Shown: in pieces, positions 1 through 5,007 of the stretch
Numbering within the stretch: position 1 is the stretch's first letter
Layout of the letters: every line of letters begins with the position of its first letter
Origin: a bacterium
GTDB taxonomy: Bacteria; Zixibacteria; MSB-5A5; GN15; FEB-12
Direction: 5' to 3'
Length of the DNA: 5,007 bases
NCBI GenBank assembly: GCA_030629485.1
Contig: DAOVOW010000190.1
Location: 1 to 5,007 of the forward strand
Translations under genes and position numbers: made by a program
Notes under the pieces: generated by a model
Told to the model about the DNA's origin: nothing
Databases searched by the model: none
Seen by the model: the letters and a program-made list of their open reading frames with translations, nothing else

Positions 1-1
1 A

Positions 2-571
2 ATCGGCCGGGGTACGCTTATAACGAGAGACAACAAGCGCGTTTACATGTTCACGACCAATCGGTTTTATGCCTTCCCTGTCGACGCTGAATCGGACGAA
101 CAAGTTAGCGAGGTTGAGTTCGACTCCATCAGTTCGTTCTCTCTGGATGCCGACGGCAACGCTTTGGTTGTTGACATTGTCGAAAATGTTACCCAGCTTA
201 AGCAAGTGACACCAGGTGGTGAGGTCGGCTGGGTGGTGTCGTTTGAACAAGGTCAGCCATCAAACCAACCGCCGGCATCTTCGCCGGAGGGGTATGTATA
301 TGTGGTGGTGGGAAGCAACCTGCACCAGATTCGCGATGGTGAGGTCATGTGGACGTATCCTCTCCCGGCTTCGGTGGACGACATAGTCATCACAGTGCTG
401 GCCGACAACTCGGTGCTGGCGGCCGCAGGTACGGCGCTGGCACATGTTTCTGCAGCCGGTGAGGAGATCCTCACCAAATGGCTGGACACACCGATCGGAA
501 CCCGGCCGATCATGGATGAAAATGGTAGGGTTTATTATGGCGGCAGCGACGGGATACACTGTCTGAGATAG
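2..571 (+). CDS. PQQ-like beta-propeller protein, C-terminal part (5' end outside window)
   Basis: The reading frame is open from base 2 to the TAG at 569-571, giving 189 residues. The first internal ATG (base 47) lies inside a continuing frame with coding character, so the gene very likely starts upstream of the window. The protein is built of repeating beta-rich units of about 35-45 residues. Recurring patterns are an Asp/Gly turn (DADGN, TPGGE, DENGR) followed by a hydrophobic strand (VYVVVGSN, VYYGGSDG), with W or Y at blade ends (GWVVSF, MWTYPL). This is typical of PQQ-like or WD-like propellers, and about four to five blades are visible. Such domains usually act as interaction platforms; no catalytic residues can be assigned. 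It ends 15 bases before the DcrB-like gene, suggesting co-transcription. A specific function cannot be given. Confidence 0.75.
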   Translation: MGRGTLITRDNKRVYMFTTNRFYAFPVDAESDEQVSEVEFDSISSFSLDADGNALVVDIVENVTQLKQVTPGGEVGWVVSFEQGQPSNQPPASSPEGYVYVVVGSNLHQIRDGEVMWTYPLPASVDDIVITVLADNSVLAAAGTALAHVSAAGEEILTKWLDTPIGTRPIMDENGRVYYGGSDGIHCLR

Positions 572-586
572 ATTGAGTACGAAAAT

Positions 587-1009
587 ATGAGTCCGAGCAA
601 CAACAGATTCAAGATTGAACTCCCCGACGGCTGGGAAGACCAGACCGTGCACTATTTCATGGGCCCCGAAGAGAGCGGCTTGCAACATAGCTTGTCGCTT
701 CAGGTCGACCCTCAGCCCAACACCGACGAACTCGCCGACTACGCCCGCGAGCGGATCGATCAGGTGCTGGAGAGCATCCCCGGCGCGGAGATTCTCAAGG
801 AAGAGGAAAAACAACTGCCTAACGGCGTTCCCGCTTACGAAGCTGTCTACAAGTGGGTGCCTTCTGAAGATAAGGTCGTGTTTCAGAAAATGGTCTTCGT
901 GAAGCATGACGACGTGATGTACAACTTCAACGCCGTCTTCACCAAAAAGACGATCAAGACGCTGGGCGTGGAAGTCGACCGCATGATCGCTGAGTTTATT
1001 CCCGGATAG
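587..1009 (+). CDS. DcrB/DUF1795-like protein, possible EagR-type effector chaperone
   Basis: A 140-residue protein without a signal peptide or membrane segment. It follows the DcrB/DUF1795 pattern: an opening strand ending in ELPDGWEDQ (residues about 10-18), a strand SLSLQVDP (about 36-43), an amphipathic helix DELADYARERIDQVLESIPG (about 46-65), a strand-turn LPNGVPAYEAVYKW, a further strand pair FQKMVFVKHDDVMYNF, and a final helix ending in EF (EVDRMIAEFIPG). Cytosolic members of this family in T6SS clusters (EagR) hold hydrophobic segments of Rhs/PAAR effectors before loading; others are periplasmic or lipoproteins, which the absent signal peptide argues against here. The start at 587 is the only ATG after the preceding TAG, and its Shine-Dalgarno is poor. 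The gene sits 23 bases before the next one. Family assignment is from pattern recognition; the chaperone role is inferred from family and context. Confidence 0.7.
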   Translation: MSPSNNRFKIELPDGWEDQTVHYFMGPEESGLQHSLSLQVDPQPNTDELADYARERIDQVLESIPGAEILKEEEKQLPNGVPAYEAVYKWVPSEDKVVFQKMVFVKHDDVMYNFNAVFTKKTIKTLGVEVDRMIAEFIPG

Positions 1010-1032
1010 CGGATGTAAGGCAGACCACCACC

Positions 1033-1929
1033 ATGGCCCTTAAGTTCACCAAGAGTACCGACAGCGAGCACGAGGTCAAGCTGGATTCGTCTTTGATCTC
1101 GGTCTCGTGGACGTGCGGCATGGCTATCGGCGGACAGACGGCGAGCTTCGAGGTGCTGACCGAGTTGGTCGGCGAGGGCGCGCCGATCAAGGTCAAAGGC
1201 ATGAGCAAAAACGGCAAGAAACTCGGTAAGGTCGAAGGCGTCATGCGACGGAATCATTTCGGTGGAGCCTTTCAGATTCCCGAAGACATCGAGCTTGGCG
1301 ACAAGGTCTTCTTCGAAGCAAAGCTCTCCAAGAACAGTCTCGACGGCGAGTCCGAACACATCCCGGCCTATCCCCCTATTCGAGTGTCCAATATGAAATG
1401 GAGCGCCCAGGAAGCGCGGCGTGGTGATACCCTTACACTTACTGCCGACATCAAAGGTCTGCCCAACGAGGCCGAACTGGCGGTGGTGATTTATGAGTAC
1501 GATCGTGACGGCAGAAATGATCGCATCACCGAACTGCTGGCGCATGTGGAAAACGGCCGGGTCGAAATCCGTTGGGAATACGAATACCACGAAGACACCG
1601 ACGAAATCCCCACCCAGGAAGAACTCGACAAATACAGCGGCCAGTACAACCCCCCGGAGTATTTCTTCACGATAAAGGCAGAAGGTGTCGAGTACGGCAA
1701 AAAGCAGGAGTCGGGGCTGCTGAAGTTTAAGGACTGGATCAACATCAGCCTCGTCAACATCCGGGGCGAGCCTGTGGCCAAAAAGAAGTACACTTTGCGT
1801 ACGGCGGACGGACAGGAAAGAACCGGGACGCTCGACGGCGGAGGGCGGGCCAGAGAGGAGAATCTGCCGCCCGGCGGTGTGACCATTACCTTTGACGATA
1901 GTGGCGAGAACCAATACCACGCCACTTAG
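1033..1929 (+). CDS. Multi-module beta-sandwich protein with transthyretin-like C-terminus (putative effector-associated adaptor)
   Basis: A 298-residue, highly charged protein with no signal peptide and no membrane segment. Three modules can be seen. Residues about 33-115 form an Ig-like beta unit (TASFEVLTEL, GGAFQIPEDIELGDKVFFEA). Residues about 117-232 form a second unit that opens with MKWSAQEARRGDTLTLTADI and contains GLPN, VVIYEYDRDG and the closing strand VEIRWEYEY. Residues about 234-288 resemble a carboxypeptidase-regulatory/transthyretin domain: ISLVNIRGEPVAKKKYTLRT, then a DG turn, GTLDGGGRA and LPPGGVTITF. That last pattern is common at the tips of VgrG spikes and in proteins linked to contractile injection systems. 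ATG 1033 is the only ATG in this frame after the in-frame TGA at 991-993; a TAAGG lies 12 bases upstream. Sitting between a DcrB-like gene and a metallopeptidase gene, it may be a carrier or docking partner, but no enzymatic function is visible. Confidence 0.65.
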   Translation: MALKFTKSTDSEHEVKLDSSLISVSWTCGMAIGGQTASFEVLTELVGEGAPIKVKGMSKNGKKLGKVEGVMRRNHFGGAFQIPEDIELGDKVFFEAKLSKNSLDGESEHIPAYPPIRVSNMKWSAQEARRGDTLTLTADIKGLPNEAELAVVIYEYDRDGRNDRITELLAHVENGRVEIRWEYEYHEDTDEIPTQEELDKYSGQYNPPEYFFTIKAEGVEYGKKQESGLLKFKDWINISLVNIRGEPVAKKKYTLRTADGQERTGTLDGGGRAREENLPPGGVTITFDDSGENQYHAT

Positions 1930-1957
1930 GCGAGGTAGTTGCTGAAGTAGACATCTC

Positions 1958-3481
1958 ATGTTCAGAGATTTTCAATTACGTGCACAGTTCAGCAGAGGAG
2001 AGGATGAAGGGAACGGCGGTGGTGGCCCTCCCCTGGTAAAAACGACGGGGAATGATGTCAACGCGGTTGAAGCGCCGCCAATCGTCCTGGAGCTTGAGAA
2101 GATCAAGACGACTGACAAAGCGGGGACGACGGAGTTCGATGATGACGACTTCGCTCCTCTGCTTGGAGAGAAGGCTCACATCTATGTCAAGATTATCAAT
2201 CTGCCAAATGGGGTTGTGCGCAAGCTCAAGATCGACATCGGGCGAAAAACCAAGACTGGATTCGCGCCAGTCGTCGAGGTAAAACAGGACGTTACCGGTA
2301 CAGGCAACCCCATCACGGAGAAGGTGGTGTGGGACGGCAAAGCCACTAAGGCAGTCGCACGGCAGTTCAGCGACCGCAAGACAAAAGACCACAACGCGGG
2401 CACCGATGTCGATATCCCGTTGGTAAAGGTCACCAGTGGTAAAGAGGTTCCGCACGGGCTCTATGTCATCGATCAGATAGCTTTATTGGACGGCACCACC
2501 GAGGTCAAAAAGCTGAAGCCGGTCGATGTGGGCATGAGTGTGCCCACCATCATCAGCCTCACCTTCAACGGCAAGTGGACTGATGATTTGAAGGCGTTTG
2601 GCCTCGAACCGTTCAGTGATAAGCTGAAGACAGCATTACGTTGTTTTGGAGATCGTGATTATATGATCAACGACGCTACCGTCACCAACCGCATCAACGC
2701 CCGCTATGTCGTCAACGCCGGAACAACCAATAGCGAGAGTATGGTAGTTTCCATCGGCGGAGCCCAAGGAACGAGTTTTGGTGGGGCCTCGTTCCTGCAC
2801 GTGGGGAGAAATGCTACCTGGAAGGCCAACAATCCTTGGTATGATAATATCTTTGCCGCGCTTTCGGGATTGGGCAGTGACATCAAGGTGTATCCCAGTA
2901 CGTTCATGATATTTAACACCGCCGGTGTTGACACGGACGACAAGGATGAATTCAGAAAGGCCTTCAAGCCGATGGGAGTAAAGTCGACGGCCAGTCATTC
3001 CGCACCTGGCACGGCCACGGCACGTTCGGTGGATGGCTCAGGTAAAGTCACAGGCGCTTGTAGTGCGCTCGACGCAGCCAACTCGACAGTGAACCTTGAT
3101 GACAACGGCAAGGCTACGGTAGCATCAACAGCGATCGACAAAGTGCCTGCAGAACGGGCTCAGGCGATACAGTTGGCGTTCAACTACTTCGTAAAGATGG
3201 TGGGCAACACCACTAACCACGAGATTGGGCACAGTTTCGGCGTCGTTTCTGAGCGGAAAGCGAAGAACGAGTTCAAAGTCGACATCACCAACATTGCCAA
3301 GTCGCCCCTGAATGGCGACAGTGGAGCGCACAACAGAGTAGGCAACAGCACGAACATAATGGATGGTGGTCCCAGTCGGTCGTTTAGACGTCGGGTGGAG
3401 ACTACCGACCAACAGAAGTTCCTTGCCGACAATGCTAAGTATATGCGCAAGTGTGTACCCTATGACCCTGATGATAATTAG
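1958..3481 (+). CDS. Putative metzincin-like zinc metallopeptidase with N-terminal beta module
   Basis: A 507-residue protein with no signal peptide. Residues 1-40 are a polar, Gly-rich leader. Residues about 42-200 form a beta-rich module with AHIYVKIINLPNG, EKVVWDGK and PHGLYVIDQIALLDG, recalling FlgD-like or Ig-like units. Residues about 200-320 look like the upper part of a peptidase domain (INARYVVN, SMVVSIGG, FGGASFLHVGR). Residues about 340-395 are a Ser/Thr/Ala/Gly-rich insertion. The active-site helix carries HEIGHSFG (H421, E422, H425, G428), and IMDGG at 467-471 looks like a Met-turn. In classical metzincins (HExxHxxGxxH/D) the third zinc ligand would fall at residue 431, which is Ser here; H458 (SGAHNR) is a possible substitute. 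E422 would be the general base. The ATG at 1958 is the first after an in-frame TGA at 1943-1945, with a weak GAAG 10 bases upstream. Context suggests a secreted toxin or processing protease; its substrate is unknown. Confidence 0.75.
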   Translation: MFRDFQLRAQFSRGEDEGNGGGGPPLVKTTGNDVNAVEAPPIVLELEKIKTTDKAGTTEFDDDDFAPLLGEKAHIYVKIINLPNGVVRKLKIDIGRKTKTGFAPVVEVKQDVTGTGNPITEKVVWDGKATKAVARQFSDRKTKDHNAGTDVDIPLVKVTSGKEVPHGLYVIDQIALLDGTTEVKKLKPVDVGMSVPTIISLTFNGKWTDDLKAFGLEPFSDKLKTALRCFGDRDYMINDATVTNRINARYVVNAGTTNSESMVVSIGGAQGTSFGGASFLHVGRNATWKANNPWYDNIFAALSGLGSDIKVYPSTFMIFNTAGVDTDDKDEFRKAFKPMGVKSTASHSAPGTATARSVDGSGKVTGACSALDAANSTVNLDDNGKATVASTAIDKVPAERAQAIQLAFNYFVKMVGNTTNHEIGHSFGVVSERKAKNEFKVDITNIAKSPLNGDSGAHNRVGNSTNIMDGGPSRSFRRRVETTDQQKFLADNAKYMRKCVPYDPDDN

Positions 3482-4469
3482 CCGGGCGGCCGGATGGATT
3501 TGTGTACTATGCTTGTCGTTTGTCGTGGCCGTTAGGATAACCCTTGTTGCGACACTAGACCGCGGAACGGAGGATTATCGAATGCTTGGACGCATTATAT
3601 CGATAGTTGGAGAATCGGATGTCGTCGCGCTCGCGAGGTCGCGTCGGGTAGTGAGCGAACCTCAAAGCGAGTCCGATGCCTTCCGATTCGAGATCGAGTT
3701 TCTGAACGTCTTGCGGGGCACGATCGACGGCGCTGCTTCGCACATTCTCATGGTACGGCTCGTCGGCAGAGACACACCACTGTTATCTCCCGATTCCGTT
3801 TATTTGGTGTTCCTTGAGTCACTGGAGCCGTCACAACCCGCCTCCAGGGAGTGGGGGTTGGTCGAGATGTCAGCACCGATCCTTGTCCACGGGGAACAGC
3901 GGGCCACCTATATCTCCAACATGAATGAGTACGTGGCGCTCGAAGCGGAGAAGTCTGATACGCAGAGACTGAAAGACCATCTCCTGAGAATGCTGAACTC
4001 CCGTATCGGATTCTTCGAGCGCGACGCCGGTCTCGAAGCTCGGGACATCGAGGATTGGTCACCGGACGAAATCGACCAACTCATCGCCATCGCCCGCAGA
4101 GACGATGAGCGTGGCCCCCTGACCGGCCTGGCCCGGGAGAAGGTCACTATTGTGATAATTCGCAATGGTAATCGTCAACAGGTACTCCCTTATGTGAGAG
4201 AGGAACTGCTGGCCGGCAACACCAGCGATGCTTTTTGGGGCTTCACAACCATAGAGCCGGCTGGCGCCGACTCCATCGTCCTAGAGTTTCTGGCGGACGC
4301 AGACGTTAGGGTCCGGACCGAGGCCATCAGGCTGGCCGGGCTGCTGCGTCGCGGAAGCATCCTCGATGCAGTGGAAGAACAGACGAAAATCGGGCCCGAC
4401 GACGACGAGACCAAAGCGCGCCTTCTGAGGGCCATCGATGAAGCGCGGGCGTTGGTGGACAGGGACTGA
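3471..4469 (+). CDS. Membrane-anchored or exported protein with HEAT-like helical C-terminus
   Basis: From the ATG at 3471 this gives 332 residues. The N-terminus is a signal peptide or anchor: MIISR, then a hydrophobic stretch at about 6-28 (AAGWICVLCLSFVVAV), which predicts export across or anchoring in the inner membrane. Residues about 38-120 form a beta-rich domain (MLGRIISIVGESDVVAL, FRFEIEFLNVLRGTI, SVYLVFLESLEP), resembling uncharacterised exported domains with a YLVFL-type strand. Residues about 160-330 are mostly helical; the last 95 residues (YVREELLAG, IVLEFLADADVRVRTEAIRL, ILDAVEEQTKIG) look like HEAT repeats. Other in-frame ATGs lie at 3462 and further upstream inside the peptidase gene; 3471 or 3462 best fits a signal peptide. 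Its 11-base overlap with the peptidase gene suggests translational coupling. It might be an immunity protein or partner for that peptidase, but no family name is assigned. Confidence 0.65.
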   Translation: MIISRAAGWICVLCLSFVVAVRITLVATLDRGTEDYRMLGRIISIVGESDVVALARSRRVVSEPQSESDAFRFEIEFLNVLRGTIDGAASHILMVRLVGRDTPLLSPDSVYLVFLESLEPSQPASREWGLVEMSAPILVHGEQRATYISNMNEYVALEAEKSDTQRLKDHLLRMLNSRIGFFERDAGLEARDIEDWSPDEIDQLIAIARRDDERGPLTGLAREKVTIVIIRNGNRQQVLPYVREELLAGNTSDAFWGFTTIEPAGADSIVLEFLADADVRVRTEAIRLAGLLRRGSILDAVEEQTKIGPDDDETKARLLRAIDEARALVDRD

Positions 4470-4538
4470 AATTGCCGCGGACCTGAAATAGGGAGGGAAT
4501 CCGGCTATTTATGCGCTCTCGAGTTGAGACAAAATCAC

Positions 4539-4568
4539 TTGACTTTTGAGAGTTCGAGCGTCTATAAT
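4539..4568 (+). promoter_or_regulatory. Strong sigma70-type promoter for the Clp-like gene
   Basis: TTGACT at 4539-4544 matches the -35 consensus in five of six positions. TATAAT at 4563-4568 is a perfect -10 element. The spacer is 18 bases, close to the optimum of 17. Transcription would start near 4575, leaving a leader of about 80 bases before the ATG at 4656. No CIRCE element or sigma32-type promoter is visible, so classical heat-shock control is not supported. Confidence 0.75.
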
Positions 4569-4574
4569 AATAGT

Positions 4575-4609
4575 TTCGGAGGACATTTTCCGAATTCGTT
4601 GTTTCGGAA
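4575..4609 (+). promoter_or_regulatory. Overlapping inverted repeats at the start of the Clp-like transcript
   Basis: Three related arms lie in a row: TTCGGA (4575-4580), TTCCGAA (4588-4594) and TTCGGAA (4603-4609). The middle arm can pair with either neighbour, with a loop of 8 bases each time: a 6-bp stem on the left or a 7-bp stem on the right. The set begins at the predicted transcription start. It could be a repressor operator overlapping +1 or a pair of alternative hairpins in the 5' leader. The arms are seen directly; function is inferred. Confidence 0.45.
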
Positions 4610-4638
4610 TGTGTAACTGCTACGTATGTCTTAGCAAT

Positions 4639-4643
4639 AGGGA
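4639..4643 (+). promoter_or_regulatory. Weak ribosome binding site for the Clp-like gene
   Basis: AGGGA lies 12 bases before the ATG at 4656, farther than the usual 5-9 bases. An in-frame TAG at 4638-4640 rules out a start further upstream, so 4656 is the first possible ATG. Confidence 0.4.
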
Positions 4644-4655
4644 TATTGCCGTATT

Positions 4656-5007
4656 ATGGATATAGCAAACTACTCATCGGATTCGAGAACCGTTATCAAG
4701 GTTGCCAAGGAAGTCGCCGCCGAATTCCGGCACCCCGAAATCGCAGTCGAACACCTCCTCATCGCTGTCATCCGTCACGAAGGCTCAGAGGTCGAGTCGA
4801 TCCTGAACCAGGTCGGCAAGAGCCCGGCCTTCGTCGAATCGGTGCTCGAAGATCACCTCAAAGAAACGTCGCGTCGCTCCACCCCGCGTGAAAAGCTGGC
4901 CATCTCCCCCGCCGTCCACGAAGTCCTGACCCAGGCGCTGGAGGAAAAAGCCAAACTTTACGATCCACTGGTCGAACCGGAGCACATTTTCATCGCGGCC
5001 TTCGACC
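4656..5007 (+). CDS. Clp N-domain protein, likely ClpB/ClpV-type AAA+ ATPase (3' end outside window)
   Basis: The first 117 residues of a protein that continues past the window. They match the double Clp N-terminal repeat: first repeat VIKVAKEVAAEF, then IAVEHLLIAVIRHEGSEVES (about 30-49); second repeat LAISPAVHEVLTQALEEKAK (about 83-102), then VEPEHIFIAAFD (about 106-117). In ClpA, ClpB, ClpC and ClpV this domain binds substrates or adaptors, and is followed by two AAA+ modules that are not visible here. ClpV pulls apart the contracted T6SS sheath in the cytosol, whereas ClpB resolves protein aggregates with DnaK; the N-domain alone cannot separate them. The HEG-SEVES region is somewhat ClpB-like, and the neighbouring DcrB-like gene favours ClpV. 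It has its own promoter and follows a 186-base gap. A shorter Clp_N-only protein is also possible. Confidence 0.75.
   Translation, partial: MDIANYSSDSRTVIKVAKEVAAEFRHPEIAVEHLLIAVIRHEGSEVESILNQVGKSPAFVESVLEDHLKETSRRSTPREKLAISPAVHEVLTQALEEKAKLYDPLVEPEHIFIAAFD

Larger units (their letters stand above)
4470..4655 (+). other. Intergenic region between the exported HEAT-like gene and the Clp-like gene
   Basis: This 186-base AT-richer gap carries a clear promoter, a leader with inverted repeats and a weak ribosome binding site for the Clp-like gene, which shows that this gene begins a new transcription unit. A short imperfect hairpin (AAATAG at 4486-4491 with CTATTT at 4505-4510) lies just after the upstream stop codon but is not followed by a T tract, so a convincing intrinsic terminator is not seen. 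TTGAGA occurs twice (4524-4529 and 4546-4551) exactly 22 bases apart, about two helical turns, flanking the -35 element. Confidence 0.7.

Noticed and set aside
260..907. Minus-strand open frame of 215 codons
   Set aside because: It spans the end of the propeller gene and most of the DcrB-like gene, and shows no recognisable domain or start signal.
883..1959. Long open frame of 358 codons on the minus strand
   Set aside because: It lies opposite the well-supported 298-residue gene, its translation is rich in Leu/Arg/Val without domain patterns, and it crosses the boundary between two plus-strand genes. It is a composition-driven antisense frame.
3363..3470. Longer start for the exported HEAT-like protein
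   Set aside because: It would overlap the peptidase active-site coding region by 119 bases and bury the signal peptide about 40 residues inside the protein; starts at 3462 or 3471 fit better.
3482..3493. GC-rich semi-palindrome after the peptidase stop
   Set aside because: It lies within the coding region of the next gene and is explained by Arg/Ala/Gly codons.
4486..4510. Hairpin AAATAG/CTATTT as an intrinsic terminator
   Set aside because: The stem is short and AT-rich, the loop is 13 bases, and no T tract follows; support is too weak for a terminator call.
4646..4891. Plus-strand open frame overlapping the Clp-like start
   Set aside because: Its translation is Arg/Pro-rich without a domain, whereas the frame from 4656 gives a clear Clp N-domain.
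4656..5007. Confident naming as ClpV
   Set aside because: Only the N-domain is visible; ClpB, ClpC and ClpV share it, so a gene symbol would be unsupported.

Overview
The window holds five same-strand coding regions and the start of a sixth on a bacterial DNA of moderately high GC. No rRNA, tRNA, CRISPR array or insertion sequence is visible. The taxon cannot be named from this sequence. Shine-Dalgarno signals are weak or distant at every start, and four consecutive genes end in TAG. A Gram-negative (diderm) bacterium is the best guess, because a DcrB/DUF1795-type protein and a Clp-type ATPase resemble parts of type VI secretion systems (T6SS). That guess is inference.

Layout: (1) 2-571, the C-terminal part of a PQQ/WD-like beta-propeller protein, cut by the window edge. 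(2) 587-1009, a 140-residue DcrB/DUF1795-like protein, the fold of the EagR chaperones that load T6SS Rhs/PAAR effectors. (3) 1033-1929, a 298-residue protein made of two Ig-like beta modules and a C-terminal transthyretin/carboxypeptidase-regulatory-like module. (4) 1958-3481, a 507-residue protein with an N-terminal beta-rich module and a C-terminal zinc-metallopeptidase domain (HEIGH motif, later IMDGG Met-turn-like motif). (5) 3471-4469, a membrane-anchored or exported protein with a helical, HEAT-like C-terminus, whose start overlaps the end of the peptidase gene. (6) After a 186-base gap with a strong sigma70-type promoter and two alternative leader hairpins, a Clp N-domain protein (ClpB/ClpV/ClpC-like) starts at 4656 and runs off the window.

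Genes 1 to 5 are closely spaced (15 bases, 23 bases, 28 bases, then an overlap), so they look like one transcription unit. A reasonable reading is an effector cassette: chaperone or adaptor (2), beta-module carrier or spike-tip partner (3), metallopeptidase cargo (4) and an exported partner, possibly an immunity protein (5). The Clp-type ATPase next door might recycle a contractile sheath, but it could equally be a general disaggregase with its own promoter. No sheath, tube, VgrG, PAAR or baseplate gene lies inside the window, so the link to a contractile injection system is a hypothesis.
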